Of a DNA stretch of 11,686 nucleotides, positions 1 through 6,832 are shown in pieces (positions within the stretch are counted from its first letter, which is position 1; the number at the start of each line of letters is the position of its first letter). The position numbers and the translations under genes are program-made. Location of the stretch: positions 1-11,686 of the forward strand of contig JADGOD010000041.1 of NCBI GenBank assembly GCA_017883125.1, written 5' to 3'. This DNA comes from Acidimicrobiales bacterium (GTDB lineage: Bacteria > Actinomycetota > Acidimicrobiia > Acidimicrobiales > RAAP-2). The notes beneath the pieces were generated by a model. That model was not told where the DNA came from and did not search any database. It saw only the letters and a list, made by a program, of their open reading frames with translations.

Positions 1-1
1 G

Positions 2-775
2 GCACCGGTGACGGTCCACGTGACCCACGCCAACCGCTGGTCGGCGAGTGGGACGCTCCAGGGGACCGGCCGTCCATCGTGGCTCGTGCTCGGCCAGAGC
101 CTCTCGTCGGGGTGGCACGCGTCGCTCAACGGCGAGGACCTTGGTGCACCAACGTTGATCGACGGCTACGCCAACGGGTGGAAGATCCCTCCTCTCGCCG
201 TCGGCTCCACCGGAGCCGTCTCGTTCGTGTGGGCCCCCCAGCGCCTCATCAACATCACCGAGCTGCTCTCGCTGCTAGGCGTGATCCTCGCGTTCGTCCT
301 TGCGGTGTGGCCCACCACGGCGCGTCGCCGACAGCGCGAGCTGGCCTGGGAGGTCCCGGCCCTCTCAGACCCCCTTCGCTACGAGGGAGAGGACCGTACG
401 GGCGCCGCGCTCCTCGGCGCTTCCCTGGCCATCGGAGTCCTCGTCGGGATATTCACCTCACCGGTGGGCGGTGTCGGTGCCGCGCTCCTCGCTGCAATCG
501 GCCTCCGCTACCGAAGAAGCCGCGTACTGTTCTTCCTCGGCTGTGCCGCTGCGATCGGGCTCGCCGGACTCTACACCGCCGCGCTCCAGCACCGACATGC
601 CTTTCCCTGGATCATCCAGTGGCCCCAGAACTTCCCCTGGAGCAACACGCTCGGCTGGACGGCACTCTCTCTGCTCGTGATCGACGCCGTCGTCGGGATC
701 ACCCGAACCGGGCTGCGTCGCTCCCGCTCCGACCTCATCGAAGAGGAAAACGAGCTCGGCGCTGCGCCCACGTAG
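2..775 (+). CDS. C-terminal part of an AftD-like alpha-(1->3)-arabinofuranosyltransferase family membrane protein (5' end outside window)
   Basis: The frame is open from the left edge (codons from base 2) to TAG at 773-775, giving 257 residues of a longer protein. It begins with a beta-rich soluble stretch containing WLVLGQSLSSGWHASL, LGAPTLIDGYANGW and a later PQR. This pattern is characteristic of the C-terminal region of AftD/DUF3367-type arabinofuranosyltransferases, large GT-C membrane enzymes that extend cell-wall arabinan or related glycans from a decaprenyl-phosphate donor. Hydrophobic segments follow at about residues 83-103, 134-170 (probably two helices), 175-195 and 216-234. A charged cytoplasmic-looking tail (RRSRSDLIEEENE) ends the protein. 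The catalytic GT-C part with the DxD-type motif would lie upstream of the window, so activity cannot be judged here. Family assignment is by recognised motif pattern only. The native acceptor glycan in this organism is unknown. Confidence 0.72.
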   Translation, partial: APVTVHVTHANRWSASGTLQGTGRPSWLVLGQSLSSGWHASLNGEDLGAPTLIDGYANGWKIPPLAVGSTGAVSFVWAPQRLINITELLSLLGVILAFVLAVWPTTARRRQRELAWEVPALSDPLRYEGEDRTGAALLGASLAIGVLVGIFTSPVGGVGAALLAAIGLRYRRSRVLFFLGCAAAIGLAGLYTAALQHRHAFPWIIQWPQNFPWSNTLGWTALSLLVIDAVVGITRTGLRRSRSDLIEEENELGAAPT

Positions 776-835
776 GTTGCCTTCCATGATGGCCGCACGC
801 CTCCCTACCCTTCAGACCTCCACTTCGGGGGCTCG

Positions 836-1626
836 GTGACGAACGGGGACGCACCGTTGGCGCTCGAGCCGAACGGCCACGTGACCACGCTCTGGCTGAA
901 CCGGACGGAGAAGCGAAACGCCGTCAGCTACGACATCTGGAGCGCCCTCCCCGAGATGCTCGACGAGGCCCTCACGCCCAAGCTGCGGGTGCTCGTGGTC
1001 CGCGGCCGGGGGCAGCACTTCTGCGCAGGCGCCGACATAGGTGCGATCGGCCTCGGCCTTGGAGATGCAGGCGTCCCGGGGGGCTACCGAGAGGCGAACG
1101 CTGCCGCCGAGGAGGCTCTCGCCGCGTTCCCCCGGCCCACCATTGCCGGCATCGAAGGGGCCTGCGTCGGCGGCGGGTGGCAGATCGCCGGCGGCGTGTG
1201 ATCTGCGCATCGGATCGACCACGGTGCTGCTCGGGATCACACCGGCCAAGCTCGGGATCACGTTCCCCTCGGGGTCCACGGCGCGTACCGTCGACCTCAT
1301 CGGTCCGAGCGCCACCAATCGCTTGCTGATGACCGCCGAGCTGATCGACGCCGCAGAGGCCGAGCGACTTCCACCTGCTCGACCGCGTCGTGGATCCATC
1401 GGCTCTCGATGCGACCCTCGCAGAGCTCGCCGAGACCCACTGCTCGCGCTCGCTCGTCACCCAGCTCGCCGCTAAGGAGATGGTCGATTCCCTGGCGTTC
1501 GCCGCAGAGATCCCTCAGCCGCTGATCGACAAGTGGGAGACCTCAGCCCGGGAATCGCGAGATCTCGCAGAAGGCCTGGCGGCGTTCTCGGAGCGACGGG
1601 CCCCAGACTTCCGCTGGAGGCCCTGA
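836..1626 (+). pseudogene. enoyl-CoA hydratase/isomerase (crotonase) family gene, interrupted by two frameshifts
   Basis: Three pieces in different frames together make one crotonase. The first is 836-1201 from a GTG start (G-run at 827-831 as a weak ribosome site), with RNAVSYDIW, the first oxyanion-hole motif HFCAGADI (residues 61-68) and the second, ACVGGGWQIA (109-118). It ends at a premature TGA (1199-1201). The second piece, about 1197-1367, carries CDLRIGSTT, PAKLGITFPSG and a helix ending DAAEAER. The third, about 1372-1626, starts at HLLDRVVDPSAL, which is the usual 'GLVdrVv' turn, and runs to the C-terminal helices. One surplus base near 1190-1197 (GCCGGCGGCGTG) and one near 1366-1371 (CGACTTCC) explain both breaks. 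Removing them gives 262 residues, the normal family length. Aligned by hand to rat mitochondrial hydratase, the two catalytic Glu positions (144 and 164) appear to be Ala and Asn, so a dehydrating hydratase role is doubtful even if the frame is intact. It may be a real pseudogene or two sequencing/assembly errors. Family call is firm; function is not. Confidence 0.8.
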
Positions 1627-1642
1627 CCGGGGATCAAGTCTT

Positions 1643-1665
1643 CCGAGGAGCAACCCCCTCTTCGG
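1643..1665 (+). terminator. stem-loop after the crotonase gene, terminator-like but without a T-run
   Basis: CCGAGGAG (1643-1650) pairs with CTCTTCGG (1658-1665) over eight base pairs with one G-U, around a 7-base loop, beginning 16 bases after the crotonase stop. No T-run follows, so intrinsic termination is uncertain. It lies just upstream of the possible aquaporin promoter and may simply separate the two transcription units. Confidence 0.3.
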
Positions 1666-1678
1666 TGCCAACGTTCCA

Positions 1679-1684
1679 TACACT
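1679..1684 (+). promoter_or_regulatory. possible -10 element upstream of the aquaporin gene
   Basis: TACACT at 1679-1684 fits the TANNNT form of actinobacterial -10 elements and lies 45 bases before the aquaporin ATG in the 103-bp gap. No convincing -35 element (TTGACN) is seen at the proper distance, so the call is weak. Confidence 0.22.
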
Positions 1685-1729
1685 CGCGATCGACAGCTCA
1701 GCACACCGACTGATCGATCGGAGGGAAGC

Positions 1730-2449
1730 ATGAGTCTCACCAGGAAGCTGATTGCGGAATTCCTCGGGACCGCAATCCTCGTGTTCTTCGCCTGTGGCGT
1801 CGCCACGCTCATGTTCGGGTTCGGGTTCGACGGCGGGAGCGTTGCCGCCGGCGTGCTCGCCACCGCTCTGGCCTTCGGCCTCGTCCTCCTCGGATTGATC
1901 TACACGATCGGAGCGATCTCCGGCTGTCACGTCAATCCGGCGGTCACCCTCGGTGCCCTCGTGGCGGGACGTCTCTCGATCACCGACGCGATCGGATACT
2001 GGGTCGCTCAGTTCCTCGGTGGGATCGGAGGCGCCCTGGTGCTCTGGGCCGTCTTCACCGGTTCGCCGGCCTACAGCCGCACGCGGACGGGTCTGGGGGC
2101 CGACGGCTACGGCAGCGCTTCGATGACCAAGCTCAACATGGGCCACGCCTTCTTGGTCGAGGTGATCATGACGGCGGTCTTCATCTTCGTGATCCTCGCC
2201 GTGACATCCAAGCTCGGCAACGCCGCCACCGCAGGCGTGGCAATCGGCATGACGCTCGCGTTCATCCACCTGATCGGAATCCCGTTGACCGGCACGTCGG
2301 TCAACCCGGCTCGGAGCTTCGGCCCCGCCCTCATCGTTGGTGGAACCGCCCTCAAGCAGGTGTGGCTCTTCATCCTGGCTCCCCTCGTTGGAGGGGCCCT
2401 GGGGGCGCTGGCCCATGTGGCGATCCAAGGTCGCGAATCGGCGGCCTGA
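1730..2449 (+). CDS. aquaporin (MIP family, AqpZ-like water channel)
   Basis: A 239-residue inner-membrane channel of normal MIP length, expected to have six membrane helices and two half-helices. Both signature loops are intact: SGCHVNPAV in the first half and SVNPARSFGPA in the second. The residues that line the aromatic/arginine filter of E. coli AqpZ (Phe, His, Thr, Arg) appear conserved: Phe in LAFGL of helix 2, His in FIHLIGIP, Thr in LTGTSVNPAR, and Arg in the second NPAR. This points to a water-selective channel rather than a glycerol facilitator, although the filter was read by hand alignment. The N-terminus MSLTRKLIAEFLGTAILVFF is typical, and the ATG is preceded by GGAGGG at 1720-1725, four bases upstream, so the start is well supported. 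The gene is followed after 102 bp by a PPK2 gene in the same direction. Osmotic stress is a plausible shared theme but nothing in the sequence proves it. Confidence 0.93.
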   Translation: MSLTRKLIAEFLGTAILVFFACGVATLMFGFGFDGGSVAAGVLATALAFGLVLLGLIYTIGAISGCHVNPAVTLGALVAGRLSITDAIGYWVAQFLGGIGGALVLWAVFTGSPAYSRTRTGLGADGYGSASMTKLNMGHAFLVEVIMTAVFIFVILAVTSKLGNAATAGVAIGMTLAFIHLIGIPLTGTSVNPARSFGPALIVGGTALKQVWLFILAPLVGGALGALAHVAIQGRESAA

Positions 2450-2551
2450 CCTTCTCGGGTCACACGTGGCGAACATCACGACGCGCTCGAGGGCGCCAGC
2501 CGGGAGGTTGGTGCCTTCGCCGTGTCTCGACATGGAGTTGAATGAGAGTCG

Positions 2552-3334
2552 ATGACAAAGCATCTCGAAGATGTCGACCTCACCAAGACCCTCAGCCGGA
2601 CGCGCTCTGAGGAGCGGCTTCTCTCCGCACAGCGACGCCTCCTGCACCTGCGACTCCTCACCGCAGGGCTACTCGGAGACCACCAGCTCGGGCCGGGGAT
2701 CCTCGTGGTGCTGGAGGGATGGGACGCTTCCGGAAAGGGTGGATCCATCCGCCGCTTGGTCGCCCCGCTCGACCCACGGCATGTGACCGTCGCCCCCTTC
2801 CGCACGCCAACCGAGCGAGAGGCCCGCCATCACTTCCTCTGGCGGTTCTTCCCGTCGCTTCCCGGCCACGGTGGCATGTCCGTGTTCGACCGAACCTGGT
2901 ACGGACGGGTTCTCGTCGAGCGGATCGAAGACCTGGTCGCGCCCGACGCGTGGGAGCGCGCCTACGGCGAGATCAACAGCTTCGAGCGCTCACTGGTGGA
3001 CGAGGGAGTGGTGATCATCAAGCTGTTCCTCCACATCTCGGCCGACGAGCAGCTCCGCCGGTTCGAGGATCGCCAGAGCGATCCCCTCAAGAACTGGAAG
3101 CTGACCGAAGACGACTGGAGAAACCGCTCCATGCGAGCCGCCTACCACGAGGCGATCGACGACATGCTGGATCGCACCGACACCGACGCCGCCCCGTGGC
3201 ACGTGATCCCCGCCGAGTCGAAGCACTTCGCCCGCGTCGCGGTGATCGAGACGGTCAACCGAGAGCTCGAGAGGGGCCTCCGGAGATTCGGCATCGAGCC
3301 ACCGGCTTCCGAAGGTCGGGACTACGGAGTCTGA
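2552..3334 (+). CDS. polyphosphate kinase 2 (PPK2) family protein, single-domain polyphosphate:nucleotide phosphotransferase
   Basis: A 260-residue cytoplasmic P-loop enzyme that moves phosphate between inorganic polyphosphate and a nucleoside mono- or diphosphate. It has the PPK2 landmarks in order: Walker A EGWDASGKGG (residues 55-64, Lys62), Walker B FDRTWYGRVLVER (112-124, Asp113 and Arg114), and the Arg/Lys-rich lid DPLKNWKLTEDDWRNRS (about 177-193). The C-terminal WHVIPAESKHFAR stretch is also typical. The GWDASGKGG...TWYGRVLVER wording resembles the catalytic second domain of two-domain PAP (class II, polyphosphate:AMP phosphotransferase) more than class I enzymes, which usually read GRDAAGKGG and SWYNRAGVER. 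Here it occurs as a single domain, so nucleotide preference (AMP, ADP or both) is open. The ATG at 2552 has only a weak GAGAG (2544-2548) upstream; the preceding ATG at 2532 is out of frame. The LLM gene starts 54 bp downstream. Confidence 0.9.
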   Translation: MTKHLEDVDLTKTLSRTRSEERLLSAQRRLLHLRLLTAGLLGDHQLGPGILVVLEGWDASGKGGSIRRLVAPLDPRHVTVAPFRTPTEREARHHFLWRFFPSLPGHGGMSVFDRTWYGRVLVERIEDLVAPDAWERAYGEINSFERSLVDEGVVIIKLFLHISADEQLRRFEDRQSDPLKNWKLTEDDWRNRSMRAAYHEAIDDMLDRTDTDAAPWHVIPAESKHFARVAVIETVNRELERGLRRFGIEPPASEGRDYGV

Positions 3335-3341
3335 GTGTCGG

Positions 3342-3379
3342 CTCTCATCCCCGTGGCCTCCGGGCGCATGAGATGAGAG
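3342..3379 (+). promoter_or_regulatory. inverted repeat covering the Shine-Dalgarno of the LLM gene
   Basis: CTCTCATC (3342-3349) and GATGAGAG (3372-3379) are perfect 8-bp complements, eight bases after the PPK2 stop. Inside them CCCG (3350-3353) and CGGG (3361-3364) can extend the stem by four pairs, leaving a 7-base bulge. The right arm contains most of GAGAGG (3375-3380), the only good ribosome site for the GTG at 3389. The folded RNA would hide that site. No T-run follows, so translational masking is more likely than intrinsic termination. Confidence 0.45.
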
Positions 3380-3388
3380 GCTGAGGCC

Positions 3389-4354
3389 GTGCACCGCTCA
3401 ACCACCCGCTACGGCATCACGATCCCGTTCGATGCCGTGACCCTGACCGAGCACCGGTCATGGTTCTCCACCCTGGCCGACCTCGGCTACACCGACGTGT
3501 GGTCGTCCGAGGCAGATGGCTCCGATGCCTTCACGCCCCTGACGCTCGCCGCAGCGTGGGAGCCCCGCCTCCAGCTGGGCACGGCGATCGCTCCGGCGTT
3601 CACCCGGGGTCCAGCGCTCATGGCCCAGACCGTCGCGTCGATGGCCGAGGCGGCGCCCGGGCGATTCACCTTCGGTCTCGGCGCGTCCAGCCCCGCCATC
3701 GTGCAGCGATGGAACGCCGTCGCCTTCGACGATCCCTTCCGTCGAACGCGCGACATGCTCCGCTTCCTTCGCGAGGCACTGAGCGGAGAGAAGGTCGACC
3801 GGGAGTTCGACACCTTCGCCGTCCACGGCTTCCGACTCGCCCGGCCGGTGACCGACCCCCCTCCGATCTACCTGGCCGCCCTCCGCCCAGGGATGCTGCG
3901 CTTGGCCGGTGCAGAGGCCGACGGCGTGATCCTGAACTGGCTCAGCGCCAATGACGTCAGCACCGTGCTCGACGAGACCGGTCGATCCTTCGACGCCGTG
4001 GCTCGACTCTTCGTGATCCCCACCGACGACGAGGCGCTCGCCCGCTCGATCGGCCGCAGGATGATCGCTGCGTACCTCAACGTCGACGTCTACGCGGCCT
4101 TCCACCGCTGGCTTGGACGAGGACCCGCACTCGAGCCGATGTGGGAGGCGTGGCAGTCCGGTGATCGCAAACGGGCACTCGACGTGATCCCCGATGACGT
4201 GGTCGACGACCTGATCATCCACGGTTCGTACTCCCAGTGCCGCGAGCACATCGGCCGCTATGTCGCTGGAGGGGTCACCATCCCGGTCCTCGCCATCGTG
4301 CCCATCGGCGCCGATCTCACCGAGGCCGTCAGCCAGCTGGGCCCCCGGCATTGA
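3389..4354 (+). CDS. LLM class (luciferase-like) flavin/F420-dependent oxidoreductase
   Basis: A 321-residue TIM-barrel oxidoreductase of the bacterial luciferase-like superfamily. The N-terminus is the usual first strand (TTRYGITIPFDAVTL), followed by LADLGYTDVWSSEADGSDAF and RLQLGTAIAPAFTRGP. The family motif GLGASSPAIVQRWN is at residues 96-109, and PPIYLAALRPGMLRLAGAEADGVILNWLS is at about 158-186, the stretch around the phosphate-binding and C-terminal barrel strands. In actinomycetes close relatives generally use coenzyme F420, but F420 and FMN use cannot be told apart from the sequence alone, and the substrate is unknown. GTG at 3389 is the start, because the nearest upstream in-frame ATG (3368) is followed immediately by TGA and because GAGAGG sits at 3375-3380. 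That site lies within an inverted repeat. An SDR gene follows after 41 bp. Confidence 0.9.
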   Translation: MHRSTTRYGITIPFDAVTLTEHRSWFSTLADLGYTDVWSSEADGSDAFTPLTLAAAWEPRLQLGTAIAPAFTRGPALMAQTVASMAEAAPGRFTFGLGASSPAIVQRWNAVAFDDPFRRTRDMLRFLREALSGEKVDREFDTFAVHGFRLARPVTDPPPIYLAALRPGMLRLAGAEADGVILNWLSANDVSTVLDETGRSFDAVARLFVIPTDDEALARSIGRRMIAAYLNVDVYAAFHRWLGRGPALEPMWEAWQSGDRKRALDVIPDDVVDDLIIHGSYSQCREHIGRYVAGGVTIPVLAIVPIGADLTEAVSQLGPRH

Positions 4355-4395
4355 GCACGCCGCCCGCCCTCCGATCCCTCCCAGGTCGGCCCTGA

Positions 4396-5400
4396 GTGGG
4401 ACACGGGCATGGTCCGCCGAGCAGGTCCAGGTCGCTCCGGCTCGCCGGTGTCACCGACGCTGTCCTCGAGTGGTCGGTCGCAGGGAGCTTCACGCGGATC
4501 GGCACGATCGTCAGGCGCCGCCTCGAGCACTGGGCCGACCCGGTTCCCCGACCAGGGAGGGTCGTGGTCGTCACCGGTGCCACCTCGGGCCTCGGCAAGG
4601 AGGCCGCTCTCGAGCTCGGCCGTCTCGGATGCACCGTCGTCCTCGTCGGACGCAGCGTGGACCGGCTCGCTGAGGTCAAGGCGGCCATCGAGGCCGACGG
4701 CGGCACGGCGGTGTCCGAGCAGGCCGATCTCTCCGATCTCTCGCAGAGCGCGGCGCTGGCGGATCGGATCAGAGCACGCTTCGACCGGCTCGACGTCCTC
4801 ATCCACAACGCCGGCGCGCTGCTCTCCGAGTACCACGCCGGCCCCCAGGGTCACGAGGTGACCGTCACGGTCCACGTGCTGAGCCCCTATCTCCTGACCG
4901 AGCGACTCCGCTCCCCGCTCAAGGCGTCCGACCGGGCCAAGGTGATCTCGATGACCTCGGGGGGGATGTACACCGAGGCGTTCGATCTCGAGAAGCTCGA
5001 GATGCGCCGCGACCGCTACAAGGGAAGCGTCGCGTACGCCCGGGCCAAGCGCGCCCAGGTGGTGCTCGCCCGAGCGTGGCAGCGCCGTGCTCCCGATGGG
5101 GGGATCGACTTCTCCGCCGTCCACCCGGGCTGGGCTCGCACCCCGGGGGTTGCCGAATCGCTCCCGAGATTCGCCCGGATCGCCGGTCCGCTCTTGCGCT
5201 CGCCGGCCGAGGGGGTCGACACCCTCATCTGGCTGGCCACCTCTCCGCCCGGCGAGCCCGGCGGCGGTCAGCTCTGGCTGGACCGTCGAGCCCGTCCCCT
5301 CTATCGGGTGCCTTCGACACGGGTCGACGAAGCCACCGAGCTCGCACAGGGCGAGGAGCTGCTGACGTGGCTTGACGCCGCAACCCACACAGAGAACTGA
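4396..5400 (+). CDS. SDR family NAD(P)-dependent oxidoreductase (DHRS12-like)
   Basis: A 334-residue Rossmann-fold dehydrogenase/reductase. The nucleotide-binding TGATSGLG is at residues 60-67, NAG at 138-140, the catalytic Ser in SMTSGG is Ser188, and Tyr214 and Lys218 form YARAK. HPGW at 243-246 is the usual loop after strand 6. The N-terminal 55 residues before the fold, including AVLEWSVAGSFTRIG, resemble the extension of the DHRS12-like group, so this is longer than a classical 250-residue SDR. The GTG at 4396 directly follows an in-frame TGA (4393-4395) and is the only usable start before the nucleotide-binding motif. Its ribosome site is poor, so translation may depend on read-through from the LLM gene. 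The amidase starts 9 bp after this stop. Substrate unknown; an alcohol/ketone or aldehyde reduction is the generic expectation. Confidence 0.88.
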   Translation: MGHGHGPPSRSRSLRLAGVTDAVLEWSVAGSFTRIGTIVRRRLEHWADPVPRPGRVVVVTGATSGLGKEAALELGRLGCTVVLVGRSVDRLAEVKAAIEADGGTAVSEQADLSDLSQSAALADRIRARFDRLDVLIHNAGALLSEYHAGPQGHEVTVTVHVLSPYLLTERLRSPLKASDRAKVISMTSGGMYTEAFDLEKLEMRRDRYKGSVAYARAKRAQVVLARAWQRRAPDGGIDFSAVHPGWARTPGVAESLPRFARIAGPLLRSPAEGVDTLIWLATSPPGEPGGGQLWLDRRARPLYRVPSTRVDEATELAQGEELLTWLDAATHTEN

Positions 5401-5409
5401 GGAGATCAG

Positions 5410-6813
5410 ATGGACTTCCGCACCGACCGAGTCACACAGCTCGCCGAATCGGTCCGCTCCCGTGAGGTCAGCGCCGTCGAGCTCGCACAGCACAGCTTGG
5501 CGATGATCGAGCGCCATGACGCAGCGATCAACGCGTTCGTGGCCGTCGACCACGAACGAGCCCTCGAGCAGGCCGCCGCCATCGACCAGATGGTCGCCTC
5601 GGGGATCGACCCTGGCCCCTTGGCGGGGATCCCGCTGGGCGTCAAGGACCTCGAAGACGCCGCCGGGTTCCCCACCACGCACGGCTCGACACTCTTCGCC
5701 CAGGAGGCTCCTGCGGTGGCCGACTCGCTCCTCGTCGCCCGGCTCCGTCAAGCGGGCTGCGTCGTGATCGGGAAGACCAACACCCCGGAGTTCGGCTGGA
5801 CGTCGAGAACAGAGAACGCGCTCCACGGCCTGACGAGGAATCCGTGGAATCTGGACCACACCCCCGGAGGGTCCTCTGGCGGCTCCGCCGCTGCTCTGGC
5901 CGCCGGGATGGTTCCGCTCGCCACCGGCTCCGACGGAGGTGGATCGATCCGCATCCCCTCGGCCGCCTGCGGGCTCAGCGGGATGAAGTCCTCCTTCGGG
6001 CGGGTCCCGGCGGGTGGGGTCGATCCTCCCGGTTGGTTGGAGCTGAGCTCCAAGGGCCCCATGGCCCGCTCGATCCTGGACGTGGCGGCGGCCCTCGAGG
6101 TGGTCGTCGGACCCGATCCGACCGACCTCTCCTCTCTTCCCCGCCCGGAGGCCTCCTGGCGCGACGCTGTGGCGGACCCACGCGTCCCCGCACGGGTCGG
6201 GTGGTGCCCCACTCTCGGCTTCGCCCCCGTCGACGCCGAGGTTCTCGCCGCGTGCGAGCGGGCACTCGGGCTCCTCGATGAGCTCGGGATCGAGGTCATC
6301 GAGATCGACGGTCCCTTCGAGAGCGATTGCGTCGAGGAGTGGCTCGAGATCGTCGGAGCCTGTCTCGCCCGCTCCGTCGGCCACCTGCGCTTCGACCCGC
6401 GCTACGAGGAGATGGATCCGGTCCTTCGGCTGCTCATCGACCAGGGGATGGCCCAGAGCTCGGTCACCCTCATCAAGGCGCTCGATGCCGCCCACACGCT
6501 CAACCTCCGCCTCGTCGAGCAGTTCCACTCGGTTCGGCTCCTCCTCTCGCCGACCACGGCCGGGGTGGCTCCCGAGGTCTCACTCGGAGGCATCGGCCTG
6601 ATCAACGGCGAGGAGGATCTCAACTGGGTCCGCTTCACCTACCCGTTCAACATGACCCGATCCCCCGCCGCCACGGTGTGCGTCGGGCGTGCCGCATCAG
6701 GTATCCCGATCGGCATGCAGGTCATAGGGCCACAACACGGCGATCAGGTCGTCCTCCGGGCGGCGGCGGCGCTCGAAGCGATGCTCGGCTTCGACGAGGT
6801 CGCTCCGCTCTGA
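5410..6813 (+). CDS. amidase (amidase-signature family)
   Basis: A 467-residue serine hydrolase of normal amidase-signature length, expected to cleave a carboxamide (R-CO-NH2 or N-substituted) to the acid. The Ser-cisSer-Lys triad is complete: Lys79 in LGVKDLED, Ser155 in TPGGSSGGSA, and the nucleophile Ser179 in DGGGSIRIPS. The 24-residue spacing between the two serines equals that of FAAH. The signature stretch around residues 116-200 (GKTNTPEFGW, NPWNLDHTPGGSSGG, ACGLSGMKSSFGRVP) is intact. No GatB or GatC gene is nearby and the C-terminus ends in SGIPIGMQVIGPQHGD, as in stand-alone amidases, so a GatA role is unlikely. AGGAG at 5400-5404, overlapping the final base of the upstream SDR stop, places the ribosome site 5 bases before the ATG and suggests translational coupling. 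The gene converges on an acyl-CoA dehydrogenase with only 19 bp between stops. Confidence 0.93.
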   Translation: MDFRTDRVTQLAESVRSREVSAVELAQHSLAMIERHDAAINAFVAVDHERALEQAAAIDQMVASGIDPGPLAGIPLGVKDLEDAAGFPTTHGSTLFAQEAPAVADSLLVARLRQAGCVVIGKTNTPEFGWTSRTENALHGLTRNPWNLDHTPGGSSGGSAAALAAGMVPLATGSDGGGSIRIPSAACGLSGMKSSFGRVPAGGVDPPGWLELSSKGPMARSILDVAAALEVVVGPDPTDLSSLPRPEASWRDAVADPRVPARVGWCPTLGFAPVDAEVLAACERALGLLDELGIEVIEIDGPFESDCVEEWLEIVGACLARSVGHLRFDPRYEEMDPVLRLLIDQGMAQSSVTLIKALDAAHTLNLRLVEQFHSVRLLLSPTTAGVAPEVSLGGIGLINGEEDLNWVRFTYPFNMTRSPAATVCVGRAASGIPIGMQVIGPQHGDQVVLRAAAALEAMLGFDEVAPL

Positions 6814-6832
6814 GGCCTCTCGGCGTGCTCTG

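Noticed and set aside
1634..2647. A 337-codon minus-strand frame opposite the aquaporin gene
   Set aside because: Its charged, repetitive composition (runs of Glu, Asp, Gly, Arg) is the mirror of a membrane protein gene; there is no domain and no good ribosome site.
3458..4351. A 297-codon minus-strand frame opposite the LLM oxidoreductase gene
   Set aside because: It is a composition shadow of a clearly coding gene and has no recognisable motif.
4258..6528. A 756-codon open frame on the minus strand, opposite the LLM end, SDR and amidase
   Set aside because: It is the complement of genes with intact catalytic motifs. Its product is low-complexity (Gly, Arg, Glu, Asp-rich) with no recognisable domain. 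Long antisense frames are expected in GC-rich DNA because stops are rare there.
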